DNA from: Allium sativum
Taxonomy: Eukaryota; Streptophyta; Magnoliopsida; Asparagales; Amaryllidaceae
Direction: 5' to 3'
Assembly: GCA_030737875.1 (NCBI GenBank)
Contig: CM060922.1
Coordinates: 298,893,456-298,957,455 of the forward strand
DNA: 64,000 nucleotides
The translations under genes and the position numbers were made by a program. Each line of letters starts with the position of its first letter. The first letter of the stretch is position 1. Shown here one piece after another: positions 20,060 to 32,400 of this stretch. The notes beneath the pieces were generated by a model. That model saw only the letters and a program-made list of their open reading frames with translations. It ran no database searches and was not told the origin of the DNA.

Positions 20060-22518
20060 CTGGGGGAGGGGGAAACGGAAGAAAGGAGGAGAAACAAAAG
20101 AGTCAGACATAAAGTCTAGCGAGTCAAATTACTTTTAGCTAGTAAATAAATAAAAGTAACATGATAGGCATATAAAGTGGATAAGGAGGATCATTGCATA
20201 ATTGGCAAGTGTGATAAGGTGGACAGTATAAGGTATATATGCTTCTAATGATTACTCTGCTTATTCTCTGCACCAATACTAGTATCACAAGTACGTAACA
20301 CGATTACATACTCCCTAATTGCTTAACAGAAACAAGACGATCCCAACAAAAATATAATGGTAGTTTTAGGTGTACTCTAGTAACGGATATTAACCCAAAC
20401 AGAATTAGTCGGTAACTAAACAGGAATAACGGGTGTTAACCCCAACAAAAACATGGGCACCCCACAGAAACAGACAGGACTAGATGCACACTATTTATTA
20501 CCCTAGTCAATCGGCTCCCTACTCCGTATATACCCTGTGCTGGCCCCACGGTAGGGTGTATCACTCCCTAAAGTGACAACCTTCATTTCTCGGATGTGCA
20601 CAACCATATCTACTGATGCCACAACGTCTTATTTTCCTGAGCAGGCAGGGTCATGGACGTACATGACCCCGTTGGAACGCGCTGTCATGACACCATCCTC
20701 CACGTTTTGATCTCTTACAATCAGTTCAGTAAGCGTGCCCCACTCCGACTTAATTCGGAGTACTCGTTTGATGCTTATTTAAGGGTTACTGACTGAAATG
20801 GGTCCCACACAAGATGATACAAGTTCTCTCCTTTGTCTTGTATCTGCCAATAGGTTTTTATTAACTATGTATACTATTAGATGTATTTAATTACACAGCC
20901 CCAGTTATGATTACCCTAAAGGGTGTCTTCAATTACATAACTTTATTATTTCCTCCGGTTATGTATACCTCTAGGTGTCTTTAATTACATAACCTTAACG
21001 GATTAAGTTTGTGGGCCTATATGTGAATATTACCCACCCCCCTCAGATTTACTTAACCTACCCCTTTTGTTCAACCAAGTTTACTTAACCCCCAACTTAA
21101 ATTTAAGTTCATACAATCCCTATGGATTAACTTAGATTAAGTAGTCCAATTCATTACCATGTCCATTTATGGTTTATAATGGGATAGACCTCCCACATTA
21201 GGCCTAAAACATATGGATGCTGGGTATGTCGGTTGGGTCCGGGAAGAATTGTTCCACAGTTGGGCCTAACCTCTGGCATGGGCCGATTCGTATTTACATA
21301 CTTAGACCTTCCACAATAGGTTCAACATTAGTGGCTGCTGGATATGCCGGTAGGGTCCGGGCATACTTCCACCACTAATACAACCTAACCTCGTGTCATA
21401 AGTACAATTACAATTCCTAATTGTAATTACTAAACATTCCATTTTTAATTAATTAACCAATTAATTAATCCTTTCCTTTTTTAGGTGTTAATACCCATTT
21501 TACCCAATAATTTGAATTACATGTTCAAAAATGTTCCTATTCGGTTTATGCCACTTTTAACCCTTTTTCCCCCTTTCCTTAACTAGTGCCCTCACAAAAT
21601 TGGCAGCATGCCTAGGAAAGACAACAACCTGGACATAAACGTTAATCGGGAAAATAATGGGAATATTACCAAATTGATCATCTTGGCATAAACATAAACT
21701 AGAATGATAATAAGGTGAACATACATACCGGCATGGACATGAAATTGTCATCATAACAAGGTGGACATAAAAATGATGAACGGTTGGCATTCAATTGATT
21801 CTAACATAACTAGGATGTCACAATAAACATAAAAAGATCTAAATTAGCAATTTAGATGTCCAACCGGTTTAGATCTAACATGGTAACATAAGATGATAAA
21901 TTAGATCACATATTTCAGATCTAGAGGTTAGAATAGATCCAACATGATAAAACAAGGTGATAAATTAGATGACATAATTCAGATCTAGAGGTTAGAATAA
22001 ATCCAACATGATAACACAAGGTGATAAATTAGATCACATAATTCAGATCTATAGGTTAGAATAGATCTAAAACGATAAACACAAAGTGATAATCTAGATC
22101 TGACTAATAGTTTCAATGTTCACATAAATTAGATCTACTAGTTTAGAAATAAATCTACACAAATTCCACATCATAGCATGTCATAGAAGTTACATTTAAG
22201 ACAAGATTTAGATCCAATCCTAACCAATTCAAGGTGAGATATGTTCATTATTTACATAAATGATTAGATGTATCCAATGATATATCTACCAAAATAAATA
22301 GATTTACATTCACCATAACATAGTTACAAGTCAAGATCCACATAGGCAATATAATATAATATAATAACCACAATCGCATAAGATCTAATGTATTAGATCT
22401 ATCATGACATATTATCAGATCTTACAATAGCATTATTCCAAGGTTTACAGCATATCCAAATCACAGTCTTTCATAATTTGTTCTATTCATTTAAACCTAA
22501 AATTAACTAGAAACTCAC
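20060..22518 (-). other. Predicted leader intron inside LTR B
   Basis: Minus-strand donor CT/GTGAGT at 22,518 lies about 160 bp after the TATA-like run. The acceptor is a C-rich pyrimidine tract ending CCCCCAG/GTTC at 20,060. The donor is conserved in LTR C and LTR D and mutated in LTR A. Predicted length is about 2.46 kb. Inference from signals. Confidence 0.4.
21870..22090 (-). repeat. ~64-bp tandem repeat within array LTR
   Basis: Three to four units containing GATAAATTAGATCACATA and CAGATCTAGAGGTTAGAATAG. The same set occurs in LTR C (28,265-28,480) and LTR D (47,985-48,200). LTR A lost this region. Confidence 0.75.
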
Positions 22519-22671
22519 AGCATTGGGTTTAGAGAATAGAGAGAACGGATCTTGAATTTCTGAATTTGATTTGCAATGTATGTTGTTGTTGAAAACGGGT
22601 CCGTCTCAGTTCGTATACCGGCAACATATGGCCTCCATGATTTCCAATGAAGAAAATAGGAGAATGGGACA

Positions 22672-22810
22672 CATATATATGTATAGCTGCCAGACCCCCT
22701 GAAACCGAGTGCCACGTCATCCCTAGGGGTGTCGACCCCTAGGTCGACACCCCTTAAGTGGGGTCGACCCCGATGTTGACAACCCTCTACAGTGGTCGAC
22801 CCGCTAGAGC
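22672..22810 (-). promoter_or_regulatory. LTR B core promoter: TATA run and GTCGAC cluster
   Basis: On the minus strand four or five GTCGAC-type palindromes (22,725-22,805, some mutated) lie directly upstream of TATACATATATATG (22,672-22,685). Corresponding clusters: 16,108-16,205, 29,115-29,222 and 48,838-48,937. Confidence 0.5.
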
Positions 22811-23699
22811 GGGAATTCTGCCTCTATTTTTCAATTTTCGAATTCGAACTGTTCCGGATAAAATTCTGACTCATCTCTGAATCATATGTGTATACATAAT
22901 ATTTCTACGCGTATACAAACTTAAAACCCTCATAGCTTCTTCATACGGTGTCCGTTTTACACAAACCAAATGTCTATCTTCACCAGAATTTCCAAACGGA
23001 CGCAATGGTGTAGTGCTTTTTCTCTAATTCTGTATATTAAATTAATTACTATTTAATTTGTTTCCTTTAATGTCGTTAAAAATTTGGGGTGTTGCATTTT
23101 CCCCTAGGATTTCATCCTCGAAATATCTAAGTTGAGAAGAATGCATAACCTACCATCCATCATCCATCTACTTGTCCACCAATCACTGGCATCCATTGTC
23201 CTTAAAGGTTTCTAATGCTTATATGAATATATGCAAAGGTGTGTGTATATATCCCAACACTAATGCGAAGATCAAGCGGTTTACTGATTTAGTTGACCTC
23301 CTTAGTGCAATGTATGTTAGTGCCATAAATCCAATATGTATGCACATAATCCTATTATATCATGTGAGTTCTATATGTGCACATTCATTTGTCCAAATGC
23401 AACATCCATATGCTAACTCATCCATTTCCATCCATAAAAGAAAAGAAAATGCACATACATCCATATGCAGTATGAGAGTGATGAGCCGATTTTAGTGCCT
23501 AATGTGTGTGTGTATGCGTCCACAGGCAACCACTAGCAAACACTTGCATCCACTTGCATCCATCAAACATAACTTGTTTTGAACACATGTTTACATCCAT
23601 AGGATTCCTATCTAAAGGCCGAAAAATACTATGGATAAGATATACTCTATTGAAAGAAACAAGCACTGATAAAGCTTTGGAAAAAGGAGTTATGAACAT

Positions 23700-24885
23700 A
23701 CCCTCGAAAAGAAAAGGGTACAAAGCACGAATCTTGTCTTCGGTCCCCCAAGTCGCATCCTCTGGGTTATCTCCCCATTGAACCTTTAGCAACTTGATAT
23801 TTATTGTGTAGCTTCTTAACTTCTGATCCAATAATACGGGTCGGGACTCACCTGACTGTCGCCTCCCGTTCCACTTCAACTTCTTCATACACTCTCGGCT
23901 CAACGATTACTGCGGTGCCATGCAGGCACTCCCACAGATGGGAAACGTGGAAAACATCATGAACGCCGAATAGATTTTCTGGGAGTTTTACTTTATAGGC
24001 CATTTGGCTAATTCTCTCGGTTACGGGAAATGGTCCTTCAAACCTTGGTGCCAACTTCCCTACTCCTACGAAGCGAACCACAATCCTCAAAGGTGATACT
24101 TTGATAAAAACTAAGTCTTCCACTTCGAATTTGATGCCAGTTCTTCTCTTCTCGGCATAAGACTTCTGCCTACCTTGAGCTGTCTTCATCTGCCATCGAA
24201 TAAGGTCAATCATTTTGGACATTTACCTAACCATATCTGGTCCAAGTAATAATCTTTCTGTAAACTCCTACTAACAAGATGGTGATCTACATGGATGTCC
24301 GTACAATGCTTCGAAGGGTGCCATGCCGATGCTACCTTGATAACTGTTATTATAGGGAAACTCTACTAAAGGAAGATGCTCTTCCCAAGTCCCTCTGAAG
24401 TCTCAGATACACAAACTTAAAAGATCTTCAAGAATTCTGTTACCCTCTCCGTCTGTCCATCGGTCTCGGGATGATAAGCGGTGTTCAAACACAATTGTGT
24501 ACCTAATGCTTCTTGCAAGCTCCTCCAAAATTCACTGGTGAAGATGGGGTCACGATTGCTCATGATGCATGAAGGTACTCTATGTAGATGAACTATCTCT
24601 CGGACATAAATTGCTGCCAACCTTGGTGCCATCCTCTTACTCTTAACTGGAAATAAAATGGGTGCTCTTAGTAAGTCTATCTACTACCACCCAACTACTG
24701 GTGTTGCCATTCGTTGATCTAGGCAAACCATCTATAAAATCCATGGATACGCTCTCCTACTTCCAATGCATGCCCTTTGAAGGATGGAGTAAGCCATTGG
24801 GCTTCTTTTGCTCAACTTTTGATTGATGGAAAATCAGACATTGAGAAACAATGCTGGTACATCTTTCTTTATCCAATCCCAATGA
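23700..24885 (-). pseudogene. INT2 integrase and chromodomain pseudogene
   Basis: Reading leftward, an integrase zinc half (SQCLIFHQSKVEQKKP) is fused out of frame to the RT stub. Core pieces SNRDPIFTSEFW and TAYHPETDGQTERV lie within 24,417-24,632. The long C-terminal frame 23,848-24,222 carries FEVEDLVFIKVSPLR, GPFPVTERISQMAYKV and FHVSHLWEC. The chromodomain LLKVQWGDNPEDATW then ALYPFLFEG lies at 23,700-23,800 in another frame. Frameshifts separate all parts. Confidence 0.8.
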
Positions 24886-25446
24886 AAACCCTTTCTCAAG
24901 TAGCTCCCCTACTTGCTTACTCAGCTCCCTCCTTACCCTTAGAGCTATATGGTACACTGGTAATGTAACTGGCTTTGCATTGTCCCCCAGATTTATACGA
25001 AAATCGATCTCGCGCCTCATAGGTAAGCCCTGTACCTCATCAAAAACGTCAGAATAATCTCGAACTACCGGAATAGATTGCAGATCATTAACAGATGCAT
25101 CAAGAGACTCTAGGAAATTGAGCATCACTGACCCTTGTGGGTCACATGAAATCTCGAGGGTCCTCCCACGAAAAGTCAGAAGCCTAAAGACCCTCCTCTC
25201 ACAATCCAGAATGGCACCACATGTGGTAAGCCAGTCCATTCCTAGAATCAACCCATAGCCCATAAACCCGAGCACATATGCGTCACACTCAAACTCGACG
25301 CCTAACACAGATATTCTCAAACCCCGAAAAATCATAAATAAATGAGCCGAACCACCAATGGGGTTTGAGACAACAATAGGATCCACTACCATACTAGTAT
25401 TTAAGTGTAGAGACTCTAGCCATGAGAGCAATCGCTTCCCCTCCAT
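24886..25446 (-). pseudogene. INT2 protease C-terminal part and RT stub
   Basis: A continuous minus-strand frame (with 24,757-24,885, 229 codons) starts with MEGKRLLSW and jumps straight to LESLHLNT. The segment with the DSG active site, which INT1 and INT3 keep in whole or part, has been deleted. It then runs through LILGMDWLTTCG, DYSDVFDEVQGLP, EIDFRI and ELLEKGF, and crosses the RT deletion junction into integrase-derived codons. The open frame across the junction is probably chance. It makes neither protease nor RT. Confidence 0.8.
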
Positions 25447-25474
25447 AGGTTCCTGTCGTTGACCTTGCCCTTGG

Positions 25475-25900
25475 TTCCTTGGGCACTCCCTAGAATAGTG
25501 TCCAACCTCTTCACAAACGAAGCAAGCATTCTTCCTTTTCTTGCAGTCCTGGGCAAAGTGACCCTCTCGCCTGCAACTATGGCACTTCCTCTTACCCTTA
25601 GCCTTGTCATTCTTTCCGCCCTTCTTCTGTTGTTGTTGTTGTCCTTTCCTGGGACCTTTTTGTTTTATGTTTCATCAATCTTATCTTCTTACTTTTATAT
25701 TTATTTGAACTTTATTTGTGTTCCCTTCCTAGGCCATCATTTTTCTTATCCCTGGGTTGTGCTCCTTAGCCCTAACTCCCTTGTTCTCCTTTTTACCATC
25801 CTTGTGTAACAAGCTAACAAGTCTCTTGAAAGTTGCCTCCATTGCAGGGGAATCCTTACGAAGCTCGAGAAAATTAGCCGCAGGTGATACTACTGTAGCT
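25475..25900 (-). pseudogene. INT2 Gag remnant with zinc knuckles
   Basis: Capsid-deleted Gag: LELRKDSPAMEATFKRLV spans the junction (near 25,842). Zinc-knuckle cysteines and histidine follow (CSCRREGHFAQDC-like, 25,545-25,585; CFVCEEVGHYSREC-like, 25,480-25,520). The last 64 codons also form a small open frame. Confidence 0.7.
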
Positions 25901-26182
25901 ACAGATGGAGGTTAGGCACTTCATTGCCCTTTGAGATGTGCCGCAGTTTAAACATGCCTACGACATTATGCCGAAATGGGGACACCTTTTAGGAAGAATT
26001 GGTTCCCCAGACGAAAAGAAAAAGGAACCAAGTGGAGAATCGAGAGATATTTCCTTTGGCTTTGGGGAATATGTTTTTAAAAATAGACTTTTCTTTTTGA
26101 AAATGCTTTCTTTTAAAACCTTTTTGAAAGAAAAATTCAAAAACTTTTATCCAGTCTGGTAACCTTTAGCTTTGATACCAAG

Positions 26183-29100
26183 TGTGACACCCCACCTCCG
26201 TTAATGTCGCTCACTAAGGGATTGCATTAAGTTTCATGAAGCGTTACAGGTAAATAGACATAGAATAATTACAAGACAGATATAATTAAGATAGCAACGG
26301 AATTTTTTATTTTTATTTCAACATAAATCATAATACCGTGGTCCACAATACCATAAGTCACAACAACCATTGTAGTAAAAAAACTTCTGTCTTGATCATC
26401 AGAATGCATAAGAATATAAAAACATAATTCCCCAATTGAAAATTTTAAGTCATAATAGAGAAAAGAACTTGAGCCATACTTCATAAGTAGCTCCTAGCAA
26501 GATGATATCTGAGTGCTGACTAAGCCAGAGTGTTTCCTCCATGAGAATCTAGGGGGAAACGAAAGAAAGGAGGAGAAACAAATGGGTCAGATATAAAGTC
26601 TAGCAAGTCTAGTTACTTTTAGCCAGTAAATAAATAAAAGTAACATGAATGGCATATAAAGTGGATAAGGAAGATCACTACATAATTGGCAGGTGTGACA
26701 AGGTAGACAAGATAAGGTGTATATGCTTCTAATGATTACTCTGCTTATTCTCTTCACCAATACTAGTATAACAAGTATGTAAAAGGATTACATACTCCCT
26801 AATTGCTTAACAGAAACATGATGATCCCAACAGAAATATAATGGTAGTTTTAGGTGTACTTTAGTAATGGGTTTTAACCCAAACAGAATTAGCCAGTACC
26901 TAAACAGAAATAGCGGGTGTTAACCCCAACAGAAACACAGGTACCCTACTGAAATAGACAGGATTAGATGTACCCTATTTACTAACCTACTCGATTGGCT
27001 CCCTACTCCATAGATACCCTTTGTTGTCCCCACAGTAGGGCGCATCACTTCCTAAAGTGGCAACCCTTCATTTCCCGGATGTGCACAACCATATCTACCG
27101 ATGCTACAACATCTTATTTTCCCAAGCAGGCAGAGTCATACACACACATGACACCGTTGGAATGCGCCGTCATGACACCGTCCTCCAGGTTTGGATCTCT
27201 TACAATCGGTTCAGTAATCGTGCCCAACTCGGACCTAGTTCGGAGTACCCGTTTGATACCTATTTAAGTGTTACTAACTGAAATGGGTCCCACACAAGAT
27301 GATACAAGCTCTCTCCTTTGTCTTGTATCCCCCATTAGGTTTTTAATGACTATGTATGCCACTAGATGCCTTTAATTACATAGCCTTATTTATTTCTACC
27401 AAATATGCTTACCCTAAAGGGTGTCTTTAATTACATAACTTTGTTATTTCCTCTGGTTATGTATACCACTAGGTGTCTTTAATTACATAACCTTAACAGG
27501 TTAAGTTTGTGGGCCTATATGTGAATATTACCCACCCCCCTTAGATTTACTTAACCCACCCCTTTTGTTCAACTAAGTTTACTTAACCCCTAAATTAAAT
27601 TAAAGTTCATACAATCCCTATGGATTAACTTAGGTTACGTAGTCTAATTCATTGCCATGTCCATTTATGGTTTATAATGGGCTAGACCTCCCACATTAGG
27701 CATACAACATGTGGATGCTGGATATGCCGGACGGGTCCCGGCAGACTTATTCCACAGTTGGGCCTAATCTCGTGTCATAGCCAACCTAACCTCGTGTCAT
27801 AAGTACAATTACAATTCCTAATTGTAATTACTAAACATTCCATTTTTAATTAATTAACCAATTAATTAATCCTTTCCTTTTTTAGGGGTTAATACCCATT
27901 TTACCCAATAATTTGAATTATATGCCCAAAAATGTTCCAATTCGAATTATGCCATTTTTAGCCATTTTCCCCTCGTTCCTTAACTAGCGTCCTCACAAAA
28001 TTGGCAGCATGCCTAGGCTAGACAATAGCCTAGTCATAAAGATAACAGGGAAAATAATGGGAATATAACCAAAGTGATCATCTTGGCATAAACATAAACT
28101 AGCATGATAATAAGGCTGACATACATACTGGCATGGACATGAAATTGTCATCATAACAAGGTGGACATAAAACTGATGAACGGTTGGCATTCAATTGATT
28201 CTAACATAACTATGGTGTCACAATAAACATAGTAAGTTCTAAATTAGCAATTTTGATGTCCAGTTGGTTTAGATCTAACATGATAACACAAGGTGATAAA
28301 TTAGATCACATAATTCAGATCTAGAGGTTAGAATAGATCCAACATGATAACACAAAGTGATAAATTAGGTCACATAATTAAGATATAGAGGTTAGAATAG
28401 ATCCAACATGATAACATAAGGTGATAAATTAGATAACACAATTCAGATCTAAAAGTTAGAATAGATCTAACATGAAAAACACAAAGTGATAATCTAGATC
28501 TGACTAATAGTTTCAATGTCCACATAAATTACATCTACCAGTTCAGAAATAGATCTACACAAATCCACATCATAGCATATCATAGAAGTTACAATTAAGA
28601 CAAAGATTTAGATCCAATCCTAACTAATTCAAGGTGACATATGTTCATGATTTACATAACTGATTAGATCTATCCAATGATATAACTACCAAAATAAGTA
28701 GATTTACATTCACCACAACATAGTTACAAGTCAAGATCGACATAGGCAATATAATATAATAACCACAATTGCATTAGATCTAAAGAATTAGATCTATCAT
28801 GACATATTATCAGATCTAACAATAGCATAGATTCAAGGTTTACAACGTATCCAAACCACAATCTTTCATAATTTACTTCTATTTATTTAAACCTAAAAAA
28901 TAACTAGAAACTCACAGCGTTGAATTTAGCGAAAAGAGAGAATAGATATTGGATTTCTGAATTTGATTTGCAAAATATGTTGTTGTAGAAAACAGTTCTG
29001 TTTCAGTTCGTATACCGGCAGCATATGGCCTCTATGATTTCCAATGAAGAAAATAGAAGAACAAGACACATATATATAGCTGCCAGACCCCTTGAAACCG

Positions 29101-29496
29101 AGTTCCACGTCAGCCTAAGGGGTGTCGACACCCTTGTGGGTGGGTCGACCCCTAGGTCAACACCCCTTAAGGGGGGTCGACTCCGGTGTCGACACCCCTC
29201 TAGGGGGTTGACCACCAAGAGCGGGAATTCTGCCGCCATTTTCAATTTCTGAATTTGAACTATTCTAGATAAAATTCTGACTTATATGCATATTCATAAT
29301 ATTTCTACGCATATACAAACTTAATACCCTCATAACTTCTTCATACGGTGTCCGTTTTACGCAAAACAAATGTCTATCTTGACCAGAATTTCCAAACGGA
29401 CGCAATGGTGCAGTCCTTTTCCTCTAATTCTGTATATTAAATTAATTACTATTTAATTTATTCTATTTAATGTTGTTAAAAATTTAGGGTGTTACA
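26183..29496 (-). mobile_element. LTR C (3,314 bp), shared between INT2 and INT3
   Basis: Runs from TGTGACACCCC to GGGTGTTACA. It contains only one copy of the ~125-bp GGTCCGGGCAGACTT-type repeat (the second copy near 27,780 is deleted), the ~64-bp repeat set, donor GTGAGT near 28,912, a TATA-like run (29,070-29,080) and a GTCGAC cluster (29,115-29,222). Confidence 0.87.
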
Positions 29497-30099
29497 TTCT
29501 CCCCTACTCAAAGGATTTCGTCCCCAAAATCTCTAAGTTGAGAAGAATGCATGTCCTACCATCCATTATCCATCTACTCATCCACCAACCACTGGCATCC
29601 ATTATCCTTAAATGATTCTATTGCTTATATGAATATATGCAAAGGTGTGTGTATATGTCCCAAAGCTAATGCGAAGAACAGGCAGTTTACTAATTTAGTT
29701 GACCTCCTTAATGCAATGCATGTTAGTGCCATGAAACCAATATGTACGCAAATAATACTATTATATCATGTGAGTTCTATATGTGTGCACATTCATTCAT
29801 CCAAATGCAACATCTATATGCTAACTCATCCATTTCCATCCATAAAAGAAAAGAAAATGCACACACATCCATATGAAGTATGAGAGTGACTGAGCCGATT
29901 TTAGTGCCTAATGTGTGTGTACATGCGTCCACAGACAACCACTAGCAAACACTTGCATCCATCAAACATAACATGTTTCGAACACATGTTTACATCCGTA
30001 GGATTCCTATCTAAAGGCCGAAAAATACTATGGATAAGAAATACTTTATTGACAGAAACTAGCACTGATAAAGCTTTGGAAAAAGGAGTTATAAACACA

Positions 30100-31284
30100 C
30101 CCTCGAAAAGAAAAGGGTACGAAGCACGAATCTTGTCTTTGGTCACCCAAGTCGCATCCTCTGGGTTATCTCCCCATTGAACCTTTAACAACTTGATCTT
30201 TATTGCGTAGCTTCTTAACTTCTGATCCAAGAATACGGGTAGGAACTCGCCTGACTGTCGCCTCCCATTCCACTTCAACTTCTTCCAACACACTTGGCTC
30301 AATGATTAAAGCAGTGATGTTCAGGCACTTCCGCAGATGGGAAACGTCAAAAACATCATGAATGCCGGATAGATTGTCTGGGAGTTTTACTTTATAGGCC
30401 ATTTGGTCAATTCTCTCGGTTATGGGAAATGGTCCCACAAACTTAGGTGCCGACTTCCCTACTCATCCGAAGCGAACCACAATCCTCAGAGGTGATACTT
30501 TAATAAACACTAAGTCTCCCACTTCGAATTCAATGTCAGTTCTTCTCTTGTCTGCATAGGACTTCTGCCTATCTTGAGCTGTCTTCATCCACCATCGAAT
30601 AAGGTCAATCTTTTCATATGTTTCCCTAACCATATCTGGACCAAGTAATAATCTTTCTGTAGACTCCCACCAACAAGTTGGTGATCTACAGGGTCGTCCG
30701 TACAATGCTTCGAAGGGTGCCATGTTGATGCCAGCTTGATAACTGTTATTATAGGCAAACTCTACTAAAGGAAGAAGCTCTTCCCAAGTCCTTCCGATGT
30801 CTAGGATATGCAACCTTAAAAATCTTCAAGAATTCTGTTCACCCTTTTCGTCTTTCCATCGGTCTGGGGATGATAAGCGGTGCCCAAACACAATTGTGTA
30901 CCTAATTCTTCTTGCAAGCTCCTCCAAAATTCACTGGTGAAGATGGGGTCATGATCGTTCACGATGCTGGAAGATAATCCATGAAGACGAACAATCTCTC
31001 GGACATAAATTGCTGCTAACCATGGTTCCATCCTCTTACTCTTAACTGGAAATAAAATGGGTGCCCTTAGTAAGTCTATCTACTACCACCCAAATGCTGG
31101 TGTTGCCCATCAATGATCTTGGCAAACCATCTATGAAATCCATGGAGATGCTCTCCCACTTCCAATCCGAGCCCGCTAAAGGATGGAGTAAGCCACCGGG
31201 CTTATTTTACTCAACTTTGAATTGCTGGAAAATCATACATTGAGAAACAACACTGCTATATCTTTCTTCATCCCATCCCAAAGA
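30100..31284 (-). pseudogene. INT3 integrase and chromodomain pseudogene
   Basis: The longest integrase pieces of the three copies. Minus frames 30,816-31,031 (VNDHDPIFTSEFW, TAYHPQTDGKTKRVN), 30,463-30,813 (LPLVEFAYNNSYQAG, PFEALYGRPCRSPTCW, FEVGDLVFIKVSPLR) and 30,166-30,438 (GPFPITERIDQMAYKV, FDVSHLRKC) are collinear. The chromodomain LLKVQWGDNPEDATW lies at 30,100-30,200. The conserved SDRDP is NDHDP, and the Glu-bearing MERVN is TKRVN (Glu to Lys), so the catalytic site is lost as well as the frame. Confidence 0.8.
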
Positions 31285-31895
31285 AATTCCTTTCTCAGGT
31301 AGCTCCACTACTTGCTCACTCAGCTTATTCTTTCCCTTGGGGCCATATAGAGCATTGATAATGCAACTGGCTTTGCATTGTCCACCAGATATATACGAAA
31401 TCGATCTCCCGCCTCAGAGGTAAGCCCCGTACCTCATAAAAAACGTCAAAATAATCTCAGACTACTAGAATAGATTGCAGATCATTAACAGATGCGTCAA
31501 GAGACTCTAGGAAATTAAGCAGAACTGACCCTTGTGGGTGACAAAAAATCTCGAGGGTCCTCCCTTGACTAGTCAGAAGCCTAATGACCCTCCTCTCACA
31601 ATCTCGAGGGGTAAGCCTGTCCATTCCTAGAATCAACCCAGAGCCCACAAACCCAAGCACATATGCGTCGCACTCAAACTCGATGCCTAACACAGATATT
31701 CTCAAACCCCTATAAACCATAAATAAATGAGCTAAACCACCAATGGGGTTTGACACAACAACGGGATCCACTACCATACGAGTATTTAAGTGTAGAGATT
31801 CAACTACAGAACTAGATATAAACGAGTGTGATGTACCAGAATCAAAAAGGGTTCTAATAGGGTGGGAGGAAAGAGAAATCACACCTTCCATAGAA
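31285..31895 (-). pseudogene. INT3 protease and RT stub
   Basis: The frame at 31,457-31,891 starts MEGVISLSSHPIRTLF, then the active site DSGTSHSF with the Asp kept, then VESLHLNTRM, NPIGGLAH, YVLGFVGSGLILGMD and LEIFCHPQGS. A small deletion removes the residues after LTPR. The RT stub (VRGLPLRREIDF-like to EKG) is frameshifted and ends at the shared junction near 31,284. This is the best preserved protease of the array. Confidence 0.78.
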
Positions 31896-31974
31896 CTTTC
31901 CTACCCCTATCTGGTGCACTAGCTACGAGAGCATTCGCTTACCCTCCAGAGGTTCATGTCCTTTGACCTTGCCC

Positions 31975-32400
31975 TTTCTTCCTTGGACACTCCCTAGAAT
32001 AGTGTCCAACCTCGTCATAAACGAAGCAAGCATTCTTTCTTTTCCTGCAGTCCTGGGCCAAGTAACCCTCTCACCCGTAACTATGGCACTTCCTCTTACC
32101 CTCAGCCTTGTCATTCGTTCCGCCATTCTTCTGTTATTGTTGCTATCCTTTCTTAGGCCATAATATTTGGTTTTGTGTTTCATCAATATTAAGTTTTCCC
32201 TTTCAGATTTATTTGAACTTTATCTGTGTTCCCTTCCTAGGCTATCATTTTTCTCATCCTTGGGCTGTGCTCCTTAGCCGTAACTTCATTGTTCTCCTTT
32301 TTACCATCCTTGTGTAACAAGCTAACAAGTCTCTCAAAAATTGCCTCCATTGCACAGGAATCCTTACGAAGCTCGAGAAAATTAGCCGTAGGTGATACTA
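31975..32400 (-). pseudogene. INT3 Gag remnant with zinc knuckles
   Basis: Same capsid deletion: LELRKDSCAMEAIFERLVSLL crosses the junction near 32,350. Two knuckles follow (31,985-32,095), the first with YGXXGLLGPGL-type damage. Several stops. Confidence 0.65.

Larger units (their letters stand above)
19694..23096 (-). mobile_element. LTR B (3,403 bp), shared between INT1 and INT2
   Basis: Complete. Left end TGTGACACCCC, right end GGGTGTTGCA (one change from GTTACA). On the minus strand it holds a GTCGAC cluster (22,725-22,805), an E2F-like CGGGAATT half site (about 22,809), a TATA-like run (22,672-22,685), donor GTGAGT (22,518-22,513), a ~64-bp repeat set (21,880-22,080) and an acceptor-like tract (20,060-20,080). 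Confidence 0.87.
23097..26182 (-). mobile_element. INT2: second internal region of array
   Basis: Same order and same two deletion junctions as INT1 (near 25,842 and 24,885). It is about 108 bp shorter because the protease active-site segment is missing. The primer site (26,169-26,182) has one change (GCTTTGATACC). The polypurine tract side starts TTTTCCCCTAGG, and the ACTCAAA present in INT1 and INT3 is lost. Confidence 0.85.
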
